Assembly: GCA_016789785.1 (NCBI GenBank)
Contig: JAEUQE010000164.1
Location: forward strand, 1-21,004
Source of the DNA: Bryobacterales bacterium
GTDB taxonomy: Bacteria; Acidobacteriota; Terriglobia; Bryobacterales; Bryobacteraceae
Length of the DNA stretch: 21,004 nucleotides
Direction: 5' to 3'
The position numbers were made by a program, and so were the translations under genes. Positions 1-8,267 of the stretch are shown in pieces (the first letter of the stretch is position 1; every line of letters starts with the position of its first letter). Below the pieces are notes generated by a model. It did not search any database and was not told the origin of the DNA. It saw only the letters and a program-made list of their open reading frames with translations.

Positions 1-788
1 GTGATACCGACCAGCGCATTCATGTTCGCGCCATCCATGTAGACCAGCGCGCCCTTGGAATGGAGGATCTCGCACACCTTCACGATGTCCTGCTCGAAGA
101 CGCCGACGGTGTTCGGATTCGTCACCATCAGTCCAACGGTTTCTTCATCCACCATCCGCGCGAGAGCTTCCACGTCGACCAGGCCCTCCGGCGTCGACTT
201 CAAGTTCTCCACGCTATAGCCGACCATTGCCGCCGTTGCCGGGTTGGTGCCATGCGCCGAATCAGGAATGATGATCTTCTTCCGTGGATTGCCGCGCGAC
301 TCCAGAAGCGCACGCATCAGCAGCACGCCTGTGAATTCGCCATGCGCCCCGGCCGCCGGCTCCAGTGTCACCGCATCCATGCCGGTGATCTCCGCCAGCG
401 CGGACTCCAGTTGCGCGACCACTTCCATCGCGCCCTGCGACAGGCTCTCCGGCTGGTAGGGATGCGCCCAAGCAAGTCCTTCGGTGCGCGCGACCAGTTC
501 GTTCACGCGCGGGTTGTACTTCATGGTGCAGGAACCGAGCGGGAACAGGCCAAGATCGATTCCATAGTTCCAGGTGGACAACCGCGTGAAGTGGCGAATC
601 ACTTCCACTTCGCTCACTTCAGGAAAGTCCTCAATTTCCGTGCGCGTGTTCGACGCTCCCAGTGCCTGCTCGGGATCCACCGCGGGCACATCCAGGTCTG
701 GAAGCTGATAGCCTCGCTTGCCGGGGGAACTCATCTCGAACAACAAAGCTTCGTTCTGATTGATGTGGCTTCTGACTTTTCCGGGCAT
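1..788 (-). CDS. gcvPB: Glycine dehydrogenase (decarboxylating) subunit 2, partial
   Basis: This is the second half of the two-subunit P protein of the glycine cleavage system, a PLP enzyme that decarboxylates glycine and passes the aminomethyl group to lipoyl-GcvH. The first 262 codons are present; the 3' part is beyond the window start. The N-terminus carries the family hallmark SSPGKRGYQLPDLDVP (about residues 20-35). Further in are PLGSCTMKYNPR, EPAAGAHGE, PDSAHGTNPA and DGANMNALVG, all typical of GcvPB. The PLP-binding lysine (the HLNLHKTF region) should lie just outside the window. ATG at 788 follows the gcvPA stop by 6 bases, with an AAGAAGG-like sequence inside the gcvPA end. It is the last visible gene of the operon. 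Identity is secure; the missing C-terminus prevents checking that the gene is complete. Confidence 0.96.
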   Translation of the reverse strand, partial: MPGKVRSHINQNEALLFEMSSPGKRGYQLPDLDVPAVDPEQALGASNTRTEIEDFPEVSEVEVIRHFTRLSTWNYGIDLGLFPLGSCTMKYNPRVNELVARTEGLAWAHPYQPESLSQGAMEVVAQLESALAEITGMDAVTLEPAAGAHGEFTGVLLMRALLESRGNPRKKIIIPDSAHGTNPATAAMVGYSVENLKSTPEGLVDVEALARMVDEETVGLMVTNPNTVGVFEQDIVKVCEILHSKGALVYMDGANMNALVGI

Positions 789-794
789 GTGTGT

Positions 795-2108
795 TTACTG
801 AATCGCCTTCTTCACCAGGTCCATATGCTCGCGCTTGTTCATTTCCGTGGCACAAAGCAGCATCGAGTCCGAAAGTTCGGGATAGAAGCGTCCGAGCGGA
901 AGACCACCAACGATCTTCTTCTCCAGCAGGGCTGCGTTTACCGCGTCGGGAGACTTGCCGTTGCACTTCACCACGAACTCGTTGAAGAACTTCGATGCGA
1001 AGCGAAGCGGCAGACCCTCGGCAAGGTAGTGCGCCTTGGAGAGATTCTGCGAGGCGAGTTCGCGCAGACCCTCCTTGCCGTAGACCGACATGAATACCGT
1101 GGCCATCAGCGCAATCAGCGCCTGGTTGGTGCAGATGTTCGATGTCGCCTTCTCTCGCCGGATGTGCTGCTCGCGCGTGGAGAGCGTGAGGCAGAAGGCG
1201 CGATTTCCGTTGGCATCCTTGGTCTCACCCGCAAGCCTGCCGGGAAGCTGCCGGATGAACTTCTCTTTCGTCGCGATGATGCCGGCGAAGGGACCACCAT
1301 AGCTCGGCGGGTGCGCGAACGATTGCAATTCCCCGGCGACGATATCGGCATGATGCGGTGGCTCCAACAGCCCAAGCGACACCGCTTCCGTGAATACGAA
1401 GCCCAGCAGCGCGCCCTTCTTGTGGGCGAGTTCCGCCGCCGCTTTCGAATTGTCGATCACGCCGAAAAAGTTCGGCGACTGCACGATCACGACCGCCGTG
1501 TCTCCATCGAGCTTCGCTTCCAGATCGGCAAGATCGATCTGGCCCGTCGCGGCATCATAGCCAAACTCCACCACCGGCAGCCCCTGATACTTCGCGTAGG
1601 TTTCCAGCACCCGGCGGTATTCCGGGTGTACCGATTTCGCGATCAGTACCCTGTCCTTGCCAGTGATGCGGCATGCCATCATCGCCATTTCGGGAACAGA
1701 GGTCGAACCGTCGTACATGGAAGCGTTCGCCACTTCCATGCCCGTGAGTTGGCACACCATCGTTTGAAATTCGAAGATCGTGGTGAGCGTGCCCTGCGCC
1801 ATCTCGGCCTGATACGGCGTATACGAAGTGAGGAACTCACCCCGCGACACCACCACATCGCACATCACCGGACGATAGTGCGCGTACACGCCGGCGCCCA
1901 GAAATGAAGCATAGCCGGCCGCGTTGCGGTCGCCGCACGCGCGGAAGAAATCGACGATGTCGTACTCGGACTTGCCTGGCTCGATATCGAGAGGCCGCTT
2001 CAACAACACTTCATCGGGAAGGTGAGAATAGAGCTGATCCAGAGAGTTCATGCCGAGCGCCGCCAGCATCTCACGGCGTTCGGAATCAGACTTCGGAAGG
2101 TAACGCAA
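795..2108 (-). CDS. gcvPA: Glycine dehydrogenase (decarboxylating) subunit 1
   Basis: 437 residues, close to the usual length of this subunit (about 440-450). It pairs with GcvPB to form the cytoplasmic P protein. Visible family features are the N-terminal MRYLP start, the segment [16 protein letters not shown] (about residues 69-84), [14 protein letters not shown], the glycine-rich [12 protein letters not shown] region, and [20 protein letters not shown] near residue 320. The start codon is TTG at 2108. It is chosen because the family N-terminus is MRY(I/L)P and no upstream in-frame ATG or GTG exists before gcvH. An AGGAG lies inside the end of gcvH, about 13 bases upstream, which is longer than usual and suggests translational coupling to gcvH. 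Eight bases separate it from gcvH. Nothing is missing from the reading frame. Confidence 0.97.
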   Translation of the reverse strand: MRYLPKSDSERREMLAALGMNSLDQLYSHLPDEVLLKRPLDIEPGKSEYDIVDFFRACGDRNAAGYASFLGAGVYAHYRPVMCDVVVSRGEFLTSYTPYQAEMAQGTLTTIFEFQTMVCQLTGMEVANASMYDGSTSVPEMAMMACRITGKDRVLIAKSVHPEYRRVLETYAKYQGLPVVEFGYDAATGQIDLADLEAKLDGDTAVVIVQSPNFFGVIDNSKAAAELAHKKGALLGFVFTEAVSLGLLEPPHHADIVAGELQSFAHPPSYGGPFAGIIATKEKFIRQLPGRLAGETKDANGNRAFCLTLSTREQHIRREKATSNICTNQALIALMATVFMSVYGKEGLRELASQNLSKAHYLAEGLPLRFASKFFNEFVVKCNGKSPDAVNAALLEKKIVGGLPLGRFYPELSDSMLLCATEMNKREHMDLVKKAIQ

Positions 2109-2116
2109 AGCGGTGA

Positions 2117-2494
2117 CTAGGCTCCTATATAACTTTGATACTCAGATGAGCCCATGAGCTGGTTTATTTCATCTGCCGCGGAGAGGCGGATCTTCACAAG
2201 CCACGCGCCACCGTGCGGATCCTGATTCAGCAGTTCGGGTGTTTGCGCAAGGCTCTCATTGATGGCGATCACTTCGCCGGAAACCGGAGAGTAGATGTCG
2301 GAGACCGCCTTCACTGACTCGACGGAACCGATGGTCGAGCCCTTCACGGCGTTCGTGCCGATCTTGGGCAGATCGACGTAAACAATGTCGCCCAATTCGT
2401 TCTGGGCGTGATGAGTGATGCCCATGGTTCCGGTATCGCCTTCCACCAGAACCCACTCGTGCTCTTTGGTGTACTTGAAGTTCTCAGGGTACAT
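2117..2494 (-). CDS. gcvH: Glycine cleavage system H protein
   Basis: 125 residues, the normal GcvH length. It is the lipoyl-carrying shuttle that moves the aminomethyl intermediate between the P, T and L proteins. The lipoylation site is seen as [20 protein letters not shown], with the modified lysine at residue 62. The flanking [30 protein letters not shown] and GGAWLVKI are standard for the family. A longer frame opens at 2539, but it would overlap gcvT by more than 40 bases and add residues with no family match. The ATG at 2494 gives the canonical N-terminus and lies one base after the gcvT stop, so translation is probably coupled to gcvT. Confidence 0.97.
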   Translation of the reverse strand: MYPENFKYTKEHEWVLVEGDTGTMGITHHAQNELGDIVYVDLPKIGTNAVKGSTIGSVESVKAVSDIYSPVSGEVIAINESLAQTPELLNQDPHGGAWLVKIRLSAADEINQLMGSSEYQSYIGA

Positions 2495-2495
2495 G

Positions 2496-3602
2496 CTAGC
2501 TGGCTCGCTTATAGAAAGGGGTTGGCCGGGTGATCGCATCCACCGGCTGGTTTCGGACCATTACCTGAATCGTCTGCCCGGGCTGCGAATGGGTAAGCGG
2601 CAGGTAGCAGAGTCCAATGTTTTTGCCAAGAGTCGGCGAAGGGCCACCGCTGGTCACCCAGCCGGCCGCCGCGCCGTTGACGTGAATCTCGTAGTCGTCG
2701 CGGCCAATGCCGCGGCCTGTCATTTCAAATCCGGTGAGCTGGCGCGTGATGCCCTTTTCCTGTTGGGCAAGGAGTGCGGCGCGGCCAACGAAATCGCCTT
2801 TGTCGAACTTCACAATGCGCCCAAGGCCCGCTTCAAACGGTGTAATGCTTGCCGTGATCTCGTGGCCATAAAGCGCCATCGCGCATTCCAGCCGAAGCGT
2901 GTTGCGCGCACCCAGGCCCGCCGCCTTGATGCCGAACTCTTCCCCGGCCGCGAGAATTTCGTTCCACAAACGCTCGGCCTGATCCGGTGCGATATAGATC
3001 TCGAAACCCGTCTCACCCGTGTAGCCGGACCGTGCAATGCGCGCCGCAACGCCACTCACTTCGCCGTCCGCGAAATGGTAGTACTTGATGGCGCTCAAGT
3101 CCGTCTTGGTGAGCTTCTGCAACGTCGCCGGACCTTGCGGCCCTTGAATCGCGAGTTGCGCGTAGCGCGGACTGGAAAACTCCACCTCGCATTGGAACTT
3201 GTTGTGCTCCACGATGTGCTGATAGTCCTTGTCCTGATTGGACGCGTTGACGCACAGGAAATAGTGGTCATCGGCGACCTTGTGGACCAGGATGTCATCC
3301 ACGAAACCGCCATGCTCGTAGAGCAATGCCGAATACTGCGCCTGCCCGTTCTTGAGCTTCGCAACGGCGTTCGGCGTGATGTAATCAACGAACTGAAATG
3401 CCTCCGGTCCGCGCACATCGATCTCGCCCATGTGGCTCACATCGAACAGCCCTACAGCTCGCCGCACCGTGTGGTGTTCGTCGATGATTCCGGAGTACTG
3501 AACGGGCATGTCCCATCCGCCGAAGTCGACCATTTTGGCTCCCATGCGGCGGTGGACGGAATTGAGCGGAGTCTGCTTCAGCGGCGCGGCGGTTTCACTC
3601 AT
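2496..3602 (-). CDS. gcvT: Glycine cleavage system aminomethyltransferase (T protein)
   Basis: 368 residues, the usual size of GcvT. It transfers the methylene group from aminomethyl-lipoyl-GcvH to tetrahydrofolate and releases ammonia. Recognisable parts are the N-terminal LKQTPLNSVHRRMGAKMVDFGGWDMPVQY, GLFDVSHMGEI (about residues 51-61), and GGFVDDILVHKV, which contains the conserved folate-site aspartate (residues 102-103). Later come SGYTGETGFEIYI and GLGARNTLRLECAMALYGHEI, then the C-terminal beta-barrel domain with KGDFVGRAAL. It starts at ATG 3602, 32 bases after the LOG-family gene, and heads the order T-H-PA-PB common in organisms with a split P protein. The start has only a weak TAGG-type ribosome site. 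Confidence 0.97.
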   Translation of the reverse strand: MSETAAPLKQTPLNSVHRRMGAKMVDFGGWDMPVQYSGIIDEHHTVRRAVGLFDVSHMGEIDVRGPEAFQFVDYITPNAVAKLKNGQAQYSALLYEHGGFVDDILVHKVADDHYFLCVNASNQDKDYQHIVEHNKFQCEVEFSSPRYAQLAIQGPQGPATLQKLTKTDLSAIKYYHFADGEVSGVAARIARSGYTGETGFEIYIAPDQAERLWNEILAAGEEFGIKAAGLGARNTLRLECAMALYGHEITASITPFEAGLGRIVKFDKGDFVGRAALLAQQEKGITRQLTGFEMTGRGIGRDDYEIHVNGAAAGWVTSGGPSPTLGKNIGLCYLPLTHSQPGQTIQVMVRNQPVDAITRPTPFYKRAS

Positions 3603-3634
3603 GAAACCTACAATCTAGCACGTTGGGGCATGTT

Positions 3635-4801
3635 TCAGACAGGCGGGTGAGCCTTGAGAAACGGAACAATTGCCGCGAGATCGCCGGTCAGCAGCAGGTA
3701 GTCCTCAAAGCCCTTCTCCGCGGCGAGCTTCCGCAGCAGCGGATAGGCTGGCTTGCGCCGGTCATTCGGATCACTGTAGACGGGTTGCGCGGGATTCCAG
3801 TAATCCGTGTCATACAGAATCATGGGGCTCTTCTTCTTCGCGTAAGTCCGGTAGTAGTTCTGGCAGCCATCCTGGAAGATCTCCTGAACCGTACCCGCAT
3901 TGCCGGGAGCGAAGACCACGCCACCCAGCGCCACCGCAAGCAGTCCCTCTTCCCGAACGCTGTTCTCGAAATACTTGGCAATGTGCGTGGCGAAGACATT
4001 CGGAGGCTCGTGGCCATAGAACCACGTAGGCACACCGAAGTTCCGGCTCAACTCCGGACGCGCGGGAACACCCATCGCCTTCCACGCGGCGAAGCCGTCC
4101 GCTAGCCATCGCTCATGCTTGTAAGTTGGCGCCGCTGCCAGTTGCGAAATCACACGAAGAAGCAGCGCATCCGCGTCATCAAAGCCCGCCGCATAGGCGC
4201 CCAGATTGGCCGCCTCCATCAAACCAGGGCCACCGCCTGTGATCACGATGAACCCGTTGCGCGCGAGATCGAGGCCGAGGCGCGCCACTTCCCGATACAC
4301 CGTATCCGTGCGGCTGCGGTCATGTCCGCCCATGATCGCGACGCAACGCAGATGCGCCGCGGGATCCAGCACATCGTCCAACGCCTCCGCCACGCAGGCA
4401 TCATGCAAGCGCCGGAACAGCATCGTGTCTACGTCTGCCGGCAACATCTCCCCCGTCTGTGGATTCTTTAGCGACGCGTAGACGTGGTAGTCCATGCAAT
4501 CCCGATATGATGCCGGATTCGTGGGATCGAAGTGATCGTAGAGTTGATCGGGCGTGTAGATGTGTGGCGTGAACGGATCGAACGGCAAGCCCTCCACCGG
4601 CGGCATCACCAGACATCCGGCGTGCGCCGCGGCATCTTCCAACTGCTGTTCCATGCGGCAGCCGAGAAACACGCAGCCTTCGATCGGACGGCTTGCGATT
4701 GCGGCGGAGTGCCGGCGCAGGTCGATGCCATGGAAGACCGCGGGTTGCGGAGCGTCCAGCCACGCCGCCAGTTGCTGCGGACGATCGATATCGAGCTTCA
4801 T
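3635..4801 (-). CDS. LOG-family Rossmann-fold nucleotide-binding protein
   Basis: 388 residues from ATG 4801, which lies 4 bases after the transporter stop. An in-frame start at 4834 would overlap the transporter and is not preferred. The C-terminal half has the LOG/lysine-decarboxylase-like Rossmann signature: AIMGGH (156-160), TGGGPGLMEAAN (188-199) and PGNAGTVQE (299-307). Relatives include plant LOG cytokinin-activating enzymes and E. coli PpnN, which hydrolyse the N-glycosidic bond of nucleoside monophosphates. The N-terminal 150 residues are a family-specific extension, and the protein is much longer than minimal LOG proteins (about 190), closer to the PpnN group. The usual PGGxGT is PGNAGT here (Asn301). 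Position inside the glycine-cleavage run suggests a link to one-carbon or purine metabolism, but that is inference. The family call is firm; the substrate is unknown. Confidence 0.85.
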   Translation of the reverse strand: MKLDIDRPQQLAAWLDAPQPAVFHGIDLRRHSAAIASRPIEGCVFLGCRMEQQLEDAAAHAGCLVMPPVEGLPFDPFTPHIYTPDQLYDHFDPTNPASYRDCMDYHVYASLKNPQTGEMLPADVDTMLFRRLHDACVAEALDDVLDPAAHLRCVAIMGGHDRSRTDTVYREVARLGLDLARNGFIVITGGGPGLMEAANLGAYAAGFDDADALLLRVISQLAAAPTYKHERWLADGFAAWKAMGVPARPELSRNFGVPTWFYGHEPPNVFATHIAKYFENSVREEGLLAVALGGVVFAPGNAGTVQEIFQDGCQNYYRTYAKKKSPMILYDTDYWNPAQPVYSDPNDRRKPAYPLLRKLAAEKGFEDYLLLTGDLAAIVPFLKAHPPV

Positions 4802-4805
4802 GAAT

Positions 4806-5777
4806 CTACAGCGTAGCGGCTCCGATGAGCGCAAGTCCCGCGGCGTATCCCGCGAACATCAGGATGATCAGCGTGTTCGTACCCGCGGGCGCATCGCGAA
4901 ACTCGCGCCAGATGAACACTCCCCAGATCGCGGCCACCAGCGTCGCACCCTGGCCCAATGCATACGAAATCGCTGGTCCGGCAACGCCCGACGCCAGGAT
5001 GTTGAAGCTCAGCGCGAGCATCCAGATCATTCCGCCTGCAATGCCGAGCGAGTGCAGCTTCGCGCTCCCGCCGAAGTATTGCGCGTAGCTGACATTCTCC
5101 GTGCGCATGAAGATCGTATTCACCGCGAAGTTGCTCAATACCAGGCCAATCGCGAAGAAGAACAGTGCGGTGTATGGTGTCAGCCCGCCCGCTTCCGCCG
5201 AGATGCTGCCGGCCAGACGTGGATAGAAGAAACCCATCAGGCATCCCGCGACCACCGCGAAGACCAGGCCCTTCGCCGACCCCTGCCCTTTCCTTGGCAG
5301 CTTGCGGTATGCCAGTGCCGACATCACCATCGCCACCACCACCAGCAACACGCCCGCGGACAGCAGCATCGCGTTTCCCTTCGGCGCTTGTACATAGCTG
5401 GCCACCGTGCCGATCACCAGCGCGAGCCCCACTCCCACAGGGAACGCAACGGACATGCCCGCCGCGTCAATCGCCACAACCAGCAGAATGTTCGACACGT
5501 TGAAGATCACGCCGCTGGCGGCCGCCTGCAGCATGTTGGATTGCGATGCCGACTCGAGATTGTCCATCGCTTTCATCCCCGATGAGCCCATACTCCCGAG
5601 CGTGAACAGGAACACAATCGACAGCAGCAGTACGCCGATTGCGTAGTCCCAATAGTAGAGCGGGAATTGCCAGCGATCCTTGCCCGCCAGCTTCTGCGTA
5701 TTGGCCCACGAACCCCAACCGAGCATCGTCATCACACAAAAAAGGATTGCAGTGCCGAGATCAGTAACGGTGAACAT
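4806..5777 (-). CDS. GRP/DMT-superfamily multi-pass transporter
   Basis: 323 residues, strongly hydrophobic, with about ten predicted transmembrane segments (for example residues 8-24, 43-62, 87-106, 109-128, 137-155, 170-186, 203-220, 244-265, 273-291 and 301-320). This matches the two-times-five helix layout of the drug/metabolite transporter superfamily. The N-terminus, with MLGWGSWANTQKLAGKDRW then FPLYYWDYAIG, resembles the GRP sugar-uptake or ureide-permease branch. Databases often label such proteins only as DMT permeases. It lies in the inner membrane. It is the first gene of the minus-strand run, and the next gene starts 4 bases after its stop, so co-transcription is likely. Substrate cannot be deduced; a sugar, ureide or nucleoside-related compound would fit the LOG neighbour. 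No strong ribosome site precedes ATG 5777. Confidence 0.8.
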   Translation of the reverse strand: MFTVTDLGTAILFCVMTMLGWGSWANTQKLAGKDRWQFPLYYWDYAIGVLLLSIVFLFTLGSMGSSGMKAMDNLESASQSNMLQAAASGVIFNVSNILLVVAIDAAGMSVAFPVGVGLALVIGTVASYVQAPKGNAMLLSAGVLLVVVAMVMSALAYRKLPRKGQGSAKGLVFAVVAGCLMGFFYPRLAGSISAEAGGLTPYTALFFFAIGLVLSNFAVNTIFMRTENVSYAQYFGGSAKLHSLGIAGGMIWMLALSFNILASGVAGPAISYALGQGATLVAAIWGVFIWREFRDAPAGTNTLIILMFAGYAAGLALIGAATL

Positions 5778-5873
5778 GCTTGATGAAACCCGGCTCCGAG
5801 TTTATCGCAAGGGATCATCCAAGGAATCATCCGCAGTGCCGTGCAGGGCCCGCTCGGGATAGAATACGGCCAA
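5778..5873. promoter_or_regulatory. Divergent intergenic region between transporter operon and sulfatase
   Basis: These 96 bases separate the starts of two divergent genes, so promoters for both the minus-strand glycine-cleavage run and the plus-strand sulfatase must lie here or inside the gene starts. A near-duplicate pair of words, GGATCATCC and GGAATCATCC, occurs at about 5812-5832. No glycine-riboswitch-like structure or clear -35/-10 pair was recognised. The call rests on gene arrangement only. Confidence 0.45.
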
Positions 5874-7346
5874 ATGCTCTCCCGTAGAACTGCGCTCGGT
5901 GCGATGGCTGGTGCCGCTGCTGCACCTGGATTGTTGCGTGCGAAGCGCACGCCCGGCGACAAACCGAACTTACTCTTCATCTGGACCGATCAGCAGCGCG
6001 CCGACACGATGGCCGCCTATGGCAACACGCGCTACCGCGTACCCGCGATGAACAAGCTCGCATCGGAGAGCGTGGTGTTCGACCGTTGCTACGTCACGCA
6101 ACCTGTCTGCACGCCCAGCCGATCCTCCATCATGACGGGCTACTGGCCACACACGAACGGATGCGTGCGCAACAACATCCGGTTGAGTTCGACCTACCAG
6201 ACCTTGCCCGAACTGCTGCACGACTCGAACTATCGCACGGGCTACTTCGGCAAGTGGCACCTGGGCGACGAAGTGTTCGCCCAGCGCGGATTCGAAGAGT
6301 GGGCTGCGATTGAGGACGGCATCTACCAGGAGCACTATTCCGAAGGCCGCGACAAGAACGCCCGTAGCGCCTATCATCATTTCCTTTTGAAGATGGGCTA
6401 CAAGCCCGACGGCAAGTCAGGCTTCTCGCGCGGCTTCTGCACAAAGCTGCCGGTGGAGCATTCCAAGCCGAGCTTTCTGGCGCAGGAAGCTTCGCGATTC
6501 CTCATGAAGAATCGCGCCGAGCCCTGGATGCTCTACGTGAATTTCCTGGAGCCGCATACTCCGTTCGGCAGCGCGCTCAACGATCTGCACTCGGAGCAGG
6601 AAGCGCCGCTGCCCGCGAACTTCGAGAAAATTCCTGACGGCGGAAAGGAGCCCGAGTGGTATCAGGCGCGGCGCCAGAAGTTTCATGCCGGGCGAACGGA
6701 AGGCTTCGACATGCGCACGCCGGAGGGCTGGAAGCGGGCCAATCGCCACTATGCCGGTCTGTGCTCACTCGTGGATCAGGCGCTGGCGAAGATCTTGTGG
6801 TCGCTCGAAGCCTCGGGACAAATGGAGAACACCATCATCGTCTACACGTCGGACCATGGCGAGATGATGGGCTCGCACGGCCTGCTGACCAAGCAGGTGA
6901 TGTATGAAGAAGCGGTGCGTGTGCCGTTCCTGTTGCGCGTGCCGTTCCGCAATCAGAAGCCGGTGCATGTGCCGCAGCCGGTGAGCCATATCGACACCAT
7001 TCCCACATTGCTCGAACTATTGGGCCGCAAGGACTGCTGCGGGCAGCAGGGCGAGAGCAACGTCGGCACCTTGACCGGCACGCGCAAGCCCGGTGATGTC
7101 TTCATCGAGTGGAATCAGGAGCGCGGCAACACAGGGCCAAACGCGCGCACGGTGCAGTCGCCGGATGGATGGAAGCTCGTGCTTCACGACCAGGATCATG
7201 CGATGCTGTTCAATCTGCGCAACGATCCTCTCGAATTGCACAATCTCTACGGGGCGCCGCAACACTCCGCGATCACGAAGCAACTGCGTGCCAAGATCGA
7301 AGGTTGGCAGAAGAAGACCGGCGATAGGATGCCGCTGCCTGCCTAA
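5874..7346 (+). CDS. Tat-exported sulfatase (S1 type)
   Basis: 490 residues from ATG 5874. The frame also opens at a GTG at 5841, but the ATG gives a clean twin-arginine leader (MLSRRTALGAMAGAAAAPGLLRA), so it is preferred. The protein hydrolyses a sulfate ester in the periplasm or outside the cell. The sulfatase signature C-T-P-S-R places the formylglycine cysteine at residue 79. Metal and active-site elements follow: FIWTDQQRAD with Asp39, GKWHLG (Lys127, His129), FLEPHTPF (His228) and YTSDHGEMMGSHG (Asp327, His328) with Lys340. The C-terminus, with LRNDPLELHNLY, matches the usual sulfatase ending. It resembles choline-sulfatase and arylsulfatase-like enzymes acting on sulfated glycans, but the substrate is not deducible. 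It needs formylglycine conversion by a maturase not seen here. It is probably transcribed alone, ending 3 bases from the convergent neighbour. Confidence 0.93.
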   Translation: MLSRRTALGAMAGAAAAPGLLRAKRTPGDKPNLLFIWTDQQRADTMAAYGNTRYRVPAMNKLASESVVFDRCYVTQPVCTPSRSSIMTGYWPHTNGCVRNNIRLSSTYQTLPELLHDSNYRTGYFGKWHLGDEVFAQRGFEEWAAIEDGIYQEHYSEGRDKNARSAYHHFLLKMGYKPDGKSGFSRGFCTKLPVEHSKPSFLAQEASRFLMKNRAEPWMLYVNFLEPHTPFGSALNDLHSEQEAPLPANFEKIPDGGKEPEWYQARRQKFHAGRTEGFDMRTPEGWKRANRHYAGLCSLVDQALAKILWSLEASGQMENTIIVYTSDHGEMMGSHGLLTKQVMYEEAVRVPFLLRVPFRNQKPVHVPQPVSHIDTIPTLLELLGRKDCCGQQGESNVGTLTGTRKPGDVFIEWNQERGNTGPNARTVQSPDGWKLVLHDQDHAMLFNLRNDPLELHNLYGAPQHSAITKQLRAKIEGWQKKTGDRMPLPA

Positions 7347-7349
7347 TGG

Positions 7350-8111
7350 CTACCACGCGTGCCGGTACTTGGTGACGCCGCTGCCGCCTGACTGGTCACG
7401 CCAGGTACCTTCCGCCGGCTTGTACAGTGGCGGAACAGGGAGCGGCCAGTGTTCCGTGACGCCGTTGGGCCACTTGAGGATGACGTTCTGATCGTCGGCC
7501 TCCCACGTGCCCACCACCTTCTTGCCCTTCTCGACGTAGCTGACGTCCTTCGCGGTAAAGGTGTACGCGCGTTTGGAGCCATTCAACTCAACGTTCCAGG
7601 CGCCTTTCAGCGACTTCCGCAGTGCATCCTTCTTCTGTTCCTCCGGGTCGAGCCAGATGTCGATGTTCACCCAGCCAAGGACATCCTTGGGATTGAACTG
7701 CCGTTTGCTGCGGCGCAGGATGTCGAAACCGGTACTCTTGCCGCCCTGGCCGGCTTCAAGGACAGTCCATTCCGCGCCGTTGCAGTCCAGGCAGACGCCG
7801 ACATGGAGTTTCTTCATGCGAAACACGTCACCGAGTTGAGGAAGCGCCACGCCGTCCGATAGGACGAAGGCCGATCCGCCCACGCCGGGAAGATCGAACA
7901 CTCCAAGCCCCGCGCGTCCCATGGTGGCCGAATACCAGCCGGTGAACCCGTTGCAGGCGGTCATGATGCCACCACCATCCCAGTTGGCCTTCATCGTCGC
8001 ATGGGAAGTGTTCGTGAAGCGGGTGAACAGGTCCTTGTCACCGCTGGATGTAATGTCGCGATTGGGAATCTGGGCCAGAATCGCCTTGGCTTTGTCTCGT
8101 GCAGCGCTCAT
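7350..8111 (-). CDS. Putative NlpC/P60-like Cys/His enzyme with C-terminal small beta domain
   Basis: 253 residues from ATG 8111; a GTG at 8114 directly before it is an equally possible start. No signal peptide is visible, so it appears cytoplasmic. Numbering from the GTG, residues 45-155 hold a pattern seen in NlpC/P60 and related papain-fold amidases: a cysteine in TACNGF (Cys54), a histidine in KKLHVGVCLD (His104), then WTVLEAGQGG and VLGWVNIDIW. The C-terminal 85 residues (LKGAWNVEL through EHWPLP) look like a small beta-barrel module, with GTW and VILKWPNGV strands. Similar stand-alone proteins occur as hypothetical proteins. Function is not established: amidase or peptidase activity is an inference from two residues and their spacing. 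It meets the sulfatase tail to tail and is not part of that operon. Confidence 0.7.
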   Translation of the reverse strand: MSAARDKAKAILAQIPNRDITSSGDKDLFTRFTNTSHATMKANWDGGGIMTACNGFTGWYSATMGRAGLGVFDLPGVGGSAFVLSDGVALPQLGDVFRMKKLHVGVCLDCNGAEWTVLEAGQGGKSTGFDILRRSKRQFNPKDVLGWVNIDIWLDPEEQKKDALRKSLKGAWNVELNGSKRAYTFTAKDVSYVEKGKKVVGTWEADDQNVILKWPNGVTEHWPLPVPPLYKPAEGTWRDQSGGSGVTKYRHAW

Positions 8112-8267
8112 CACCCGTGCAGGCGCAAAACGAGGCTCCTTTCTGTCACGCCGCCCGGAGATTTTTCGGGAGGAGTCTCGCGGACGCTACCACCCCGGGG
8201 GGATTCCCGGACCGTAAAGAACGGCGCTTCAAGCCGCACCGGCAAATGTGCTTGCTACTGTCGCGGC

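Noticed and set aside
60..1907. Open frame of 615 codons on the plus strand opposite gcvPB and gcvPA
   Set aside because: It is antisense to two clearly recognised genes. It has an Arg/His-rich composition with no domain, as expected for a GC-rich shadow frame.
2415..3650. Open frame of 411 codons on the plus strand opposite gcvH and gcvT
   Set aside because: Shadow of conserved gcv genes, with no recognisable protein features and no ribosome site.
5778..5873. Possible glycine riboswitch controlling the glycine cleavage run
   Set aside because: Neither this region nor the 32 bases before gcvT shows tandem aptamer-like structure. The latter is also too short.
7340..7355. Bidirectional terminator between the convergent sulfatase and NlpC/P60-like genes
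   Set aside because: Only 3 bases separate the stops and no stem with a T-run was seen across the junction.
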